NCBI GenBank assembly: GCA_942159475.1 | Contig: OW804095.1 | Span: forward strand, 54,650,773 to 54,714,772 | DNA from: Sthenelais limicola | Lineage: Eukaryota > Annelida > Polychaeta > Phyllodocida > Sigalionidae | Direction of reading: 5' to 3' | Length of the DNA stretch: 64,000 nt | In this document: in pieces, positions 22,850-34,600 of the stretch | Numbering within the stretch: the first letter of the stretch is position 1 | How the letters are laid out: each line of letters opens with the position of its first letter | The notes under the pieces: generated by a model | The model's database searches: none | What the model was told of the DNA's origin: nothing | What the model saw: the letters and a program-made list of their open reading frames with translations, nothing else | Program-made: the position numbers and the translations under genes

Positions 22850-23660
22850 TTGTTAGTTGTTACTCAGAGCCGTTAGGAGTATAAAATACAATAATAATCA
22901 TGAAGACTGAAACCCCTTTCAACTAGTGAATACACATTGAGAAATACAATATAAATGGCAACCATACTTCCCACAAACATATATACTGATTCTTTTTTCT
23001 TTTTTTTTACGACAACATTTTATTCCAGTATTATCCTGCCATCTTGGCTCATGCAATGCTAATAGATCTGAAACAGAAGGTTATGAGAGAGCTACGATTT
23101 TTATGCAAGTTCAGCAAATAGAGAACATAAATTATTGTGACAATGTTATATACTGATTCTTTTGGTAAGTTCTATAATTGAACAGGTCATCTACGCATTA
23201 TTTTTATCATAAAAAGAATTCTTTGTTTTGTTGTTCCACAAGTGAGGAGCTGAAAAAACAATTGATCTTTTTATCTTTTCCGTACGAGGGGTTGGAATCA
23301 GTATTTTAGGCTTCTCCCTCCACCTGAACTAAGATTTTTTTTGTTTTTTGAGAGTTTAAAGGCAAATTCTAACAAGTGTGCCTCTCTTCTGATTTTTAGT
23401 TTTGGAAGTGATAGCTCCATATGAAGGTCGTCAGCATTGTCTCTCTTTCCTCTCCTTTTTATTCGTGAATTACGTAATTGAAGATCATGTAATAGGCCTG
23501 TCCCCCTCTGGAGCCGTGACTTAGCTACGGCCACGTGCATCCAGCTACCGGGAGCATGCACTGACTTGTGTGCTCCCAGCTTCCAGTGTTATAGATAGGC
23601 GTGGAGGAGTAAACAAACCCATTTCTTGGAATAATTACTTCATTTAAACCATTTCCTCCT
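22850..23660. other. Intergenic, nothing recognised
   Basis: AT-rich, with a T-run near 22988-23008. An 87-codon minus-strand frame at 23298-23561 is basic and resembles no family I know. Confidence 0.4.
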
Positions 23661-23666
23661 CAAATC

Positions 23667-23909
23667 ATGCCTTGTAAAAGGTGTGCATGGGATAAATGTA
23701 CAAGTGATAACCATTACTGGAAAGAAGAACATGTGAAATGTGTGGAATTCTTTAGATTTCCACGTCCAAACATAGATCTGACCCCAGTGAACATATTAAA
23801 GGTGTGGAAATCTTTAGATTTCCATGTCCAAACCTATTTGACTCCAGTGCTGCTAAGTACATTCCATAGACTTCCATTTGTTTATACTCTCTTAGACAAT
23901 TACTATTAA
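23667..23909 (+). pseudogene. THAP-domain-like N-terminal fragment
   Basis: The frame opens MPCKRCAWDKCTSDNHYW and continues VKCVEFFRFPRPN. This resembles the start of a THAP zinc-binding DNA-recognition domain (Met-Pro, Cys-x4-Cys, then the F-x-FP-x-P block). After that, about 50 bp (GTGTGGAATTCTTTAGATTT onward) are repeated in tandem, and the expected Trp, AVP and C-x2-H parts are lost. It may be a decayed P-element-like transposase, a broken host THAP gene, or a first exon. Only about 35 residues support the call. Confidence 0.4.
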
Positions 23910-25100
23910 CTTCTCTTATAACAGGAAACTAGTACTGGTCACTGTTATTACAAGATGCAGCCGATTTTGTTCTTTCTACATGTGGGCCAGCCACTTGTTT
24001 TAAGTACTATTAGTAGTTTCAGTTTTAGGATAAGTATGGTAATCAAGGACCTGCAAATAATCTGATGGCATAGTAGCATTGTTTCTAATTGATGCAATGG
24101 CTGACTAAGTGTCTGCATCAATCTTCTTGTTTCTTAATTCTCTCTAACTACTTTCTGATATAAAGAAGCAGCAAGTTCTGATTTTAAGAAGCAAAATTAT
24201 TTAGCTTTAAAAAAGTCAGCGTTTTTTATCAGGCCAGAAAGTCAGCATTTTCATGAAAAAAGAGGTCCTTTTTCAGCTTAAAATCCATGAAGAAGGGTAC
24301 AATTTCTGATAGGTGGAATGAGCAATATATGTCCTATTATTCCTATATGAGTGCAGGGGCCGGGGGTCTATGGCGAACCCCAGTTCACTGACAGAACTCA
24401 ACCAGAGATGTTTTTCTCTCTTTGGAAGCAGCTATTTCCCTCCCTTTTAAATATATTTGCAATTTCTTCCCTGAACATTTATACCATTGTTGTCCACTTG
24501 CCATATCCCTAATGATTAGGCAATATTCTCTCAAAATCTTGAGAAAATCGAGTTTTAAGAGCAGAACACACAAGCAAAACCTATGAACCCAATGGTAGCC
24601 CTATGTAAACTGGACGTGCTCCCCGCACGCAGATGCTCCCGTGTCTGACCAAAACCAGATGTGGACTCCATAGGGCGATAGGCCTATTGCTCGAATCAAT
24701 GAATCCCTCAGATATGTGCCAATTATTGATAATCATCTGTCTGTTGTGGAGCATATTTGTCAATCGATAAGATCTAATCTGTGTTGTTTTATCAGATCAA
24801 ATCTCTTGGCATGCATATGCAGAGGTGAGGCATGGTTGAGATCAGAGATAGCAGATACGATCTATCTGTGTGTTATACTGTATTGGTCACACTCTGTGGC
24901 TTGCTGATTCAATAGGGAATTTGCATAGCCAGTGATTGTGAACCTGTTGCTTTAGGCAATAACAAGATAACTGATTGTTTATTGGAATCACAAGGAGTAG
25001 TAAGGTGTGGTGGTGGGGCTAGACTGCAAAACACACACACACACCATTTCATTTCATCAACCAAATTGCTACAAACCGCAAATGTCATAAAAATCCCATT
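23910..25100. other. Intergenic, nothing recognised
   Basis: No family-matching frame. A short (AC)n run lies near 25031-25043. Confidence 0.45.
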
Positions 25101-25104
25101 AGGA

Positions 25105-25285
25105 CAGATTTTTTTCAACCAACCTTTTTTCGACCAACTTTTTTAGCAACCAACTTTTTTTTCTACCAACTTTTTTTCCCCGACCAACTCTTATATCGAC
25201 CAACTCTTTTTTCGTCCACCTTTTTTTTCGACCAACTTATTTTTTGACCCAACTTTTTTTTTCGACCCAACTTTTTTTTTGACAG
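25105..25285. repeat. Degenerate ~17-18-bp tandem repeat (CGACCAAC plus T-run)
   Basis: Roughly ten copies of a unit like CGACCAACTTTTTTTT, varying in T-run length and in CGACC/CAACC/CTACC. Confidence 0.8.
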
Positions 25286-25599
25286 GCCTATGTGGGCTCA
25301 AGAAGCAAGCCTCTTGTATCAATATAAATTCTCCCACCCCTTCCCCTCCTATGTTCTGGGTTGACTTCCCGCCTTTGATATTTAGTCATTTCAAATTGGT
25401 AATATATATTTCAGGTCTGTGTCATTGATACATTCGAAATATGAATAAATAATAATTATCGATCATTAAATGTTACTGCCTCCATCCCCCTCCCCCTCTC
25501 TGAATTCGAGAAACGTTTCTCTTGGAAACGAAAATTAGCTACATTAAGTTCACACTAATTGTAAAGTTGAAAACATCAAAAGATTCATATAAAAACTTT

Positions 25600-26150
25600 T
25601 TACTATTTACTTGTTGCTATCATAGAATGTTGCTATCCTTAACACAGAATTCTGTAACACTTCAAGTTTATTTAATAAAGCTGTATTTGGTGTGCCACTG
25701 TAAATAGTGTCACCAAAATCTAAAAGTGGTAAAATGGTGCCCTTGTACAGATTTACTATTATACTATCTGGGAATGATTCCCGTAATCTAGCTAGTTGCT
25801 TAATTTTGTTTCTGGTTATTTGCATTTTCTTGAGAAGGTAGGGGCGAAAAGGTAGGTTATCATCAATGTTGAGACCCAGATAGGTATATTCCTTAGCCTG
25901 TTCTATCTGAGTGCTACCAAAGTCATATATGTTTGGGTCGGAAAGTTTGTTTCTGTTGCTAATATTCATCCTCATTATCTTAAATTTGTCAATATTAAGT
26001 GAAATTTTATTCACTTTACACCATGAGTAAACACTATTTTCTGCAGTGATTCACCTAATTTCTTGTAATCTTTGTTTATACCATAAATAATCGTATCATC
26101 CGCAAACATTTGGATTGCCGCATTTATATATGTCGTTAAATTTTAAAATA
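25600..26150 (-). pseudogene. Non-LTR retrotransposon RT fragment
   Basis: On the minus strand, about 26130-26030 encodes MFADDTIIYGINKDYKKLGE, carrying the catalytic 'F-ADD' RT motif. After a frameshift near 26015 the frame 25607-26014 gives the downstream thumb/connection region: KEYTYLGLNIDDNLPF, KQLARLRESFP, LYKGTILPLLDFGDTIYSGT and LEVLQNSVLRIA. These blocks are standard for CR1/jockey-type elements. Both ends are missing and the frame is broken, so it is a dead copy. Confidence 0.75.
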
Positions 26151-26403
26151 GGGCCTATTCACAATTTTTTTACAATTATTACCATTTTACATATACCGAT
26201 AAGATGATAAACTTTAACAAGGTGTAAAGTATTTTGGAACTGGATTTTATTAATGGTGAAAAATAACATACACAAAAATAGTTCTATAAAAATAAAGTCA
26301 AAGTTACAGCCTCTGTTAACAAGGTTATCAACAAATATTCATAGGATCATACATTAAACCATTACCATACTCAAATATTACTAATATTATAAAATAAATA
26401 ACC

Positions 26404-26966
26404 TTAAAGGTAAATGCCAGCGTTGTCAGCACTAGGCACTAATTCATGAAAAAAACTAATTATTTTGCAATATTGTTTTCAAACTTCTTCTTGAGAAAGA
26501 ACATGCATGGTTGGGGGAATACAAAAAGCCAAAAAAACAGGACGTTGTCATATTATTTTGTGTTCTAGGGATGACTGAAGTTTACTTCCATTCACTATTG
26601 ATTTCAATGGGGAAAACTCATTGTGATACAAGTTCTGCTGTATAACTTTTTATTTAGTTCAATAACCCCCTATTATTTTTAATTGGGAAGGTAGAACAAC
26701 ATGCCAGCCATGTATATGCAGATTTTAAAGAAAATTGCATGATTCAATCATCTGCTATTTGGGGAAATTCCGGAAATACCAGTTTTCCCATAGGCTTCTA
26801 TAATGAACAGTAGTAAATTTCAGCGGTCCCTGAAACAAAAACTAATTCAATGACATGATTTTTGGGGGCTTTTTGGGTTCCCACAACCATGTTCTTTCTG
26901 AATCCAAAGTTTAAAAAAATCCCATGATTCCTTCATTTTTTATTAAACAGTGGCATTTACCTTTAA
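26404..26966. mobile_element. Fold-back/MITE element with 16-bp perfect ends and TTAA flanks
   Basis: TTAAAGGTAAATGCCA (26404-26419) and TGGCATTTACCTTTAA (26951-26966) are perfect inverted repeats. Taking TTAA as target duplication leaves AGGTAAATGCCA...TGGCATTTACCT, the arrangement of piggyBac-type MITEs. The body is itself a long imperfect inverted repeat: GAGAAAGAACATG...CAAAAAGCC on the left mirrors GGCTTTTTGGG...CATGTTCTTTCTG on the right. No coding capacity. Confidence 0.7.
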
Positions 26967-27120
26967 AGGTAAATGTCAGCATAGTCAGCACTGCTGCAGG
27001 TGGGAGTTCAAGGAACTAATGCATGAAAAAATGGAAGTAAAGATATTTTTTTCAAACTTTGTCTTGAGAAAAAACATGGTTATGTACTTGTCAATTGCAT
27101 AGTGATTTAGTATCACTACA
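26963..27120 (+). mobile_element. Second, partial copy of the same MITE family
   Basis: It starts at the same TTAA (TTAAAGGTAAATGTCA) and keeps the family's left end, AGTTCAAGGAACTAATGCAT and CAAACTTTGTCTTGAGAAAA. It then diverges after about 150 bp with no recognisable right end. Confidence 0.6.
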
Positions 27121-27970
27121 AACCATATATATCATGGAAATTAATTTTTTTAGTATTTTTTTTCCATGGCAACTCAAGGGAAAAAAATAGTAACCATGGA
27201 AACAAGGTAACAATCTAGGGCTTATTTTTGTCACTTTTCCAGTTTGTATTTAGCTATTTTGAGGATTTTTGTCTTTACAAAAATATTAGATTTCAAGGTC
27301 TTTGACACCTTGATATTCTAAAGGAAAAATATAGTTCTACTCGAAAAACTGTCTCCATTGAAACAGATTTTGATCAAATACATCAATTTTCACTCAAAAT
27401 TATTCATAAATTGAAAAAACATTCACCCAAATTTGCTGAAACTCTAAATTCTTGCCAGGCAAATCAAGATTAGTTGTATGAATCCATTATTTTCTGTGTT
27501 TGTCAAAGGTAACCATGGAAACAACTTAGGATATATACCCAAGGCTAATTTCTCTCAGAAAAAATATGATTTTTCAGAAATCTCCTGATATAGGCAAGTG
27601 TGGTAATACATCAGAGCTATGAAAGGTCTCAACAAGGACAGTTCAGAAATATAATTTATTTTCAGATTAGGGTAGTTATATTACCATGGCAACCAAAACT
27701 AGAAAATTTCTTTAATTTTTGAATTGATGTGTTTTCATTTGGTTGCTATGGTAACAGCATCATATGATGTTGTAAAAAATATATATAGTATTTTTATTTC
27801 TCAAATGCCTGTACAACAAATTACAAGAAATCGGATGAAACCCTTCAACATCTGTTGGTCTTCCCGGGTTACTGTGGTAAATCTTAAAATTAACATTGTT
27901 TTTTGTCCTTTGAGATTTTAATGACATAAATTTAAAATATTATATACCCGATATTGAAATGAATGTTTAT
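27121..27970. other. AT-rich stretch with repeated CCATGG-centred palindromes
   Basis: No gene recognised. It contains X-box-like 14-mers GTAACCATGGAAAC (27190-27203, 27509-27522) and GTTGCTATGGTAAC (27742-27755), with related sites at 27162 and 27680. Confidence 0.5.
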
Positions 27971-27974
27971 ATAT

Positions 27975-28531
27975 TGTTGTCGCCATCAATATTGTCGGAG
28001 CTTCGGTTGAATAAATGTGAAGAGAACATAGTGTTTGCTGTTGTATATAGTAGCTCGTCTCGTCTCCGGTCTCGTCTCGTCTCGTCTCGACTCGTCTCTG
28101 GTTCGTGACTTATTAATAGTAAGTTATATTATTCTGAAATTAATGTGGGGAGAGGGATGATAGCAGAGGGTATATCCTCCCAGAGTGGGGATCGCACCAC
28201 CTGGGACCTCTGAAGTGTTAATTAAATGAGTTGGTGAGGGGACCTTGCCCGGCAGGGCTGTTGAGTGTTTATCGCCGCAAGAAGATAACTCCAAGTCCAA
28301 ATACAGGTGACGATCTTTCTGTTTATTTCTTTGAAGTGTTTCTGGGGAGCTCTGCTCATATCCCTGCCCGGGCGCCAACTGGCCTTACCCCCTTTTCCCT
28401 CCCCTATTTATAGTCCCTCCCCCCATGGTCCCGTGCTCACTCACAGTGTGAGACCCTCAGTGCCCCCAGGCGGGAGACGAATGTACCCCAATACATCACT
28501 CGTCCCCCGCCTCCCAACCCCGACTACAACA
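27975..28531 (-). repeat. Gypsy 3' LTR (557 bp)
   Basis: Matches the other LTR base for base as far as I can read. It contains a CTCGT pentamer array (about 28051-28098), a minus-strand TATA box TATAAATAG (28404-28412) and AATAAA (28322-28327). Confidence 0.93.
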
Positions 28532-28728
28532 ATACCCTCCCCTTAATAAATTTTGGACCCCAAAATTAAATTAATCAATCCCCAATATCGTCAAATACAC
28601 AGAACATAAGCCAGTCCGTAACAACACTGGTCATAAGCATACAACTACTACAAGTACTACACAATACTGGTCCTTCTTATGGACAGGTAACACCATTCAA
28701 TAACAATATCGCAATTATCAGTATCAAC

Positions 28729-31659
28729 TCAGTCCTCCTCCTCGATCTCCCTGCGGTGGGTTTTCCACGCGGTCTGGACGAAACGGATCACTCCGGGCTC
28801 CAACTCGCTCCTGGTCAATCGCTCCCGCACCGATTGTATGGGGTGGGTCGCTATTTCGGGTAGGTCGATGGTTAACTCTGGGTTCGGGATTTTGGTATTG
28901 GCGTTCCCTCTCCAGATGAAGGATCTCCGGTATTTCACCGTCCACACGTCATCCATGTCCGCAATGTCCCATTGCTGCTTCCACTCGGACATGGTGACGG
29001 TGGACGGGATCCACATGTCTGCGGGCATAGGAAGCTCACTCCGGGGGTTGAACACAGACCCTGACAGGAGGGGTGTCCGGGTACGGCGTCCGAACGGTCC
29101 ACTCTTTGCTGCACGCTCCTTCTTTTCTGCACCTTCCACTTTCCTCTTTAGGTTGGATCGTCCCACCGTCTCCTTCGGATCATCCTGGGATCCCAGTGTC
29201 ATCTGGTTGACGGCCTCGGCTGGGTTGAACTCCTTCTCCTGGAGAGCTTCCAGCGTCCTCTTAGACCCCGGAGTCAGATCCAGTGGGACTGACCACTCGG
29301 CTGGTGCGGATCTGTCTCTCGGGTCTCCGGTGGCCACCTGGAAAAGGGGTGTGTTTAAGGAAGAGGGCGGGGGCTTCACCTGTCGCTTCTCCTCTGGCGT
29401 GCTTGGTGACTCGATGTCGAGACCGCTCTGGGCCACAAGTTCCCTCACTGGCGGGGTGGGTGCTGTTACAGGTGCAGTTGGAACTAAGTTCTTTTCCAGG
29501 GACGTCAGCATCTGCAACATCATCTGTTGGGTCCCCGGGGTGGGCATATTGGCAGGCCAACTTGCCCACAGGCCTCCGGTACGCGTACCCCCAGGTGGGG
29601 TGTACAAGGTCGGCTGTGAAGCTTGAGGCCCGAACTGGGGGGACGAGTGAGCGGGAGGCTGTTGGGTATGGAGAAACTGTTGGTAAGTCGAAGACCGTGA
29701 CTTTGCTTTGAGCTGAGGGGACTGATGAGCCGGAGCTGGTTGGTGGGTGATTATCGGGGGAGGGTGGATTTCTGCCCTTGTTTCGCCTTTGCGAGGTCCC
29801 GCTGGTGCAACACTACCGGTTTCTTTGATGGTCGTCGAGCTCACCGTACGTTGAGGCTCTTCCCTTCCTTCTACCGAGGTAGAGTTCGCTGGTTCTTCCA
29901 CCGATGTGAGGTCGATGTACACGTCCTCACCAATCTCGATGTTTGGCTCTTCCCCGAGATCGCTGCCAATTTCTCCCTCCTCTTTCTCCTCCTTGTCTAG
30001 CTTTATTAACGTGATGGCTGCTTCGATCACTCGTTGGTCTTCCTTCTTTGCCACTTCGTTCGAACTGCCGGTCTCCTCCTCGTCTCTCTGGTGGGAGGTC
30101 GGTGGCTGTTGGGTCGAACCAGTTGAAGGGGACGGACACTCGTCTCGTCTCTCCTGGGGCTCTCGTGGGCGACGGTGGGAGCTAGACTTGGCCTTTTCTC
30201 GGCTCGTGCCCTCTGCACCAACCTTGCTCGAGTGAGATGATTCTTTAGTGTGAGAGTTACCATCTCTAGTACTGTCTGTTTTGCTCCTACTCCGGTGGGA
30301 CGATTCTTTCTTGTCACTGGGAGTCCGGTCTCGCTCGTCCCGGGACCGCCCTTCAGTCGATTCTTTAGATCTTGCCGATCGGTCCTCACGGGTGTCCCGG
30401 TTGGAGAGAGTCAACTCCTGACCCCATGCTGCTTCGGCCCTTGGTGCTACACGATTCTGGAGGTTGCGGGGGGACATTCGTCTCGGGGACTGGTCCACTG
30501 GTTTTGGGTTGGTAGACCTGGACTTCCTGGGGACGACTACTCGGGTGTCCTCCGTCTTACGCTTTTTGGAAGGAGGGTCACCCCCCTCAAGGAGTGCCTG
30601 CATCACTGGACCCCCGGGTAATCGGGGACACATTCTCTCCCCTGACCTGTATAGCGCTACCTCCTCCTCCGTGGCGAGTCGAGCGTATAGTGCCGGTGTC
30701 CGAGCCGTCATCCTCAAAACTTTAGCCATACCTTGATCGATCTCAATGTCCACTCCGTGGTGGTTCTTGATGTGAGGGCTGAGATCTTGGGCTCTGGATA
30801 CATATGCTGCTTTCTGGCAAGCTCGGATGGGGCATAACACTCCTTTGAAAAGAGTTTCGTGGGTGCCGAGATGTTTGAGTAGGTACTTCCTGCTGGCCAA
30901 AACTTTGTCACAGGCCCAACAACTGAATCGCCCATCTTCACCTGGAGCCAGGGCCTCGGCATCTGTCTTCGTCCAGCTGGGCTCGTCATCTTCTACTGAC
31001 AGCATACTGACTTGATTCGGGTCACTTTCAGACGTTTTAGTAACAGTGGAGAGTTGGTTCTGGTCTTTGTGGGGTGCCGAGTCCGACCTGTTTACACCGG
31101 AAGTGGTTCTCTTGGTTGAATTTCCGGTATGACCCTCTCCCTCTGTCCCAGAGGGCGCCACATGACGGTCTCGAGGTAGTGACTGGTTGGCGACGGTGTT
31201 GGTCACCGGCGGCGCCACCTCCTGGTCCCTCGTCTCCCTTCTGTGGTGTTTCACCTCCGAGGTACCTCGTCCCCCCGTTGAGGACACCACCCGTCGGTCG
31301 GTCGTCTCCGGCCGGCTGTTGCCGGGCACCACTACTCTCGACGCAACCTTCTTCCTTCCCAGGCCAAGATCTTCTGCCCTTCCCGGGTCAATCGTCTGCA
31401 ACTCTCTGTCCCTCCGTCTCCGGTGTTCGCTGTGGTCTTTCTTCTCCCTCTCTTTATCATTCCTCTTCTTATCCCTCACTGGACTCCGGGAGTGATTTCT
31501 CCCTCGGTCCTCTATTTTCGCCGAATGTGGCATGATCGTCAGTACTGGCAGTGATGCAGTATAGCTGCTCTGCTCTGGTCCGTCTCCGGTGATGGAGTGA
31601 GGATCCGTCTCCGGACAGGAGGACGTCTGGATCTCCCTAGCAACCACCTCCACTGGGGC
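28729..31659 (-). other. Extra C-terminal region of Pol, residues ~1215-2190
   Basis: Follows the integrase C-terminal domain in the same frame. In order: RS/KE-rich stretch (1260-1300), two C2H2 zinc fingers (1461-1515, at 30757-30921), nuclear-signal-like PSKKRKTED (1577-1585), long Ser/Arg/Glu-rich tract (1630-1720), acidic DVYIDLTSVEE resembling a SUMO-interacting motif (1793-1803), Pro/Gln-rich segment (1845-1925), VPLDLTPG resembling a CtBP-binding motif (2005-2012), and a Trp-containing terminus (2090-2180). It is not a chromodomain, envelope or dUTPase. It may be cleaved off as a separate protein. Confidence 0.7.
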
Positions 31660-34600
31660 CCTGTCCTCGTCTTCCTCCTGGTCCCGTTGGCGAGCAACTT
31701 TGAGGCTGTCTCCATGTACTACCTTGGACTTTCGTCCCCAGGTGATTTTATAGGTCGTGGATGACAAACATTTTTCTATGGTCCAAGGGCCCGTCCAGAA
31801 TCTCTGGAATTTGGGGCTTAGGCCTATTTTTTTTATTGGTTGAAAGAACCAAACCTTCTCTCCCTCCCTATATCTGACTTCCCTAACTTTCTGGTTATAC
31901 CACGCTTCGTCTTTTTCTCGTGCTGTCCCCAGCTTTTCCCATGCTATACGGTGAGACTCGGCCATTCTGTCGTGGCATTGTTGGACGAATTCAAATGGGT
32001 TCGTCCCCGTCTCGGGGGAAGGGTAGCATAATTCCCATGGTAGATGTACCTCCTTGCCAAACATCAAGTAATTCGGGGAGAACCCCGTTGTCCGGTGCTG
32101 TCCCGCTCGATATGCTGCACTTACATAGGGTAACCACTCGTCCCATTCTTCCTGCACATCGGTCACAGTGATTAACATTGCTAACATTGTCCTGTTCCAG
32201 CGTTCTGCCTGCCCATCGGCCTGGGGATGATACGGGCACGTCCTGGTTTTATCTATCCCCATCAGATTCGCCATGGCGGCGAATAATTCCGACTCAAAGT
32301 TTCTACCCTGGTCGGTATGCCAGGTCTTGGGTGCCCCGAATTTACACACAATCTCCCGGACGAGGACCCTGGCCACCGTGGATGCTGTCATATTAGCTAT
32401 GGGGAACGCCTCCGTCCACTTTGAAAATAGGTCTGTTACCACTAACGCATACTTATGGCCTCTCTCTGTTGTCTTGAAGGGCCCAGTGATGTCAATCGCC
32501 CATTCCTCCCCCACCGTGGCAAGGGGACGAGCGCCCATCCGAGTTCGTCTCCGCGCACCCTGAGTTTTTGTTTGTTGACAAGTGGCGCAACACTCGATCT
32601 CCAGCGCGATATGCTTGTCCATCCCCGGCCAAATCTGCTTTCTCCCCAGTTTTTCCTTAGTTCTGTCACGGCCTGCATGTAACCCGAATGGTCCTTGGTG
32701 TGCCTGACTGATTAACGAAGCCCGGACTGATCTTGGGACGAATGCTTTCCACGTCCGGCCCCCATGCTGATCTAATGTCATGAGGCCCAATATTCCATTC
32801 CGTACTGACAGATCAGAAAAACGGCGGTGGAGCCAGTCAGCTTCCCAATCCCCGAATCCGCGCCCTGGTTCGGGCCTTGCTCCCTTCTCAACCCCGAGAC
32901 GAAATTCCTGCAGCAGGGGATCCGTCTCCTGACATTTCCGTAGGTCGTCTACTGCCTGGTCGATGCGCAACATCCCTACCACACCCCCGTCCTCGTCCCC
33001 AGATTCGTCTCCATCCTCGATACGGCCACACTGATGACATGGTTGGCGCGAGAGTCCGTCTGCATTGGCGTGACGAGTGCCCGGACGATGTTCGATTCGG
33101 AATTCGTAGCACCCTAACTCCTCTATCCAACGGGCCAACTGCCCCTCGGGTTCCTTCGTTTGCATAAGCCACTTCAGAGCGCTGTGGTCGGTTCGGATGA
33201 GGAACTTAGCTCCTACTAAGTAGGAGCGGAATTTTCTTACTCCGAAGATTACTGCCAGCAACTCCTTGCGTGTTACGCAGTAGTTCTTTTCTGCCTTCGT
33301 TATTGTCCGGCTGGCGAATTGGAGTACCCTCTCTCTACTCTCTACCATTTGTGATAACACCACTCCCAGGCCCTCTGCTGATGCGTCGCAGTCTAATATC
33401 ATTTCTGCTTCGGCCTCGGGGAAAGCCAAGAGTGGTGAGTGACTTAGAGCCTTGATTAGTTCTTGTTTGGCCTCCTCACATTGGTCCGTCCATTCGAACG
33501 GAACCCCTTTCTTGGTGAGAGCATGTAGGGGGGTCGCGATCCGGGCAAACCCGGGGACGAAGGACCTGTAATATGAGCAGAAGCCCATGAAGGACCTCAC
33601 GTCTTTCCGATCCTGTAACGTCCCCCAGCTCAGCAATGCCTCTACCTTGGATGGATCCGTACCCACCCCGTCCCCAGAGATCCGGTGGCCTAGGAAACTG
33701 ACTTCACGTTGGAAGAGCTGGCACTTTTTGGTTTTAATCCGGAGCCCTGCTTCCCTTAGCCTGGCAAAGACCTTCTTTAATCGTCCCGCGCATTCGTCGA
33801 CCGTCCTTCCGAACACGATGACATCGTCGAGGTATACGAGACATTCGTCTCCTATCATGCCGGACAGGACCGCATCCATGAGTCGCTCAAACGTGGAAGG
33901 TGCATTTACCAGGCCAAAAGGCATGACCCGGAACTGGTAGAGTCCTTTATGTGTGCAGAAAGCCGTTTTTTCTTGGGAATCGGGTGACATTTCTACTTGC
34001 CAGTACCCACTGGCCAGGTCTATGGTAGCAAAAACCTTGGCCCCAGTCAGGCTATCTAATATGTCGTCCATTCTGGGTAATGGGTACGCGTCTTTACGGG
34101 TAACCTGATTCAGCTGACGATAGTCGACGCAAAACCTCCAACCCCCATCTTTTTTTTTTACTAAGACGACCGGGGAGGCCCAGGGGCTATGGGAAGGCTC
34201 GGCTACTCCTAATTGTAGAAGTTTGTCTAACTCCTCTTCCACCAGTTTCTTACGGTGGATAGGGACCCGTCGGGGTCTTGTCTTGATAGGGGGATGGTCT
34301 CCCGTGTTAATGGTGTGTGTTGCCTTCGAGGTTCGGCCCAACCGTTCTTCAAAAATGTCTGCAAACTCCTGATAGAGTTGTTGGACGATTTGTTCCTTGC
34401 CTCGCACCACGGTGTCATCCGTCTGGGCCCAGAGGGCTTGGTTGATCGGGTCTTCATCTCCCTCCTGTTCTTGAACATTTTTCTCTATGGCTGCAGACTC
34501 TGGGTTGATTCGTCCCACCGGTCGGGACTCGTCTCCCTCGTCCTCATCTATCTCCTCCCAGTGTCCCACCCGTTCTCCCGGGTGTAACTCGATATCCTGG

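Noticed and set aside
28124..28378. 84-codon frame found identically at 28124 and 36352
   Set aside because: It lies within the LTRs, so duplication is explained by the LTR copies; it overlaps regulatory signals and has no family features.
28838..29626. 262-codon and many other plus-strand frames across the Gypsy element
   Set aside because: They are shadows of the GC-rich gag-pol frames; composition mirrors the antisense coding and no domain is visible.
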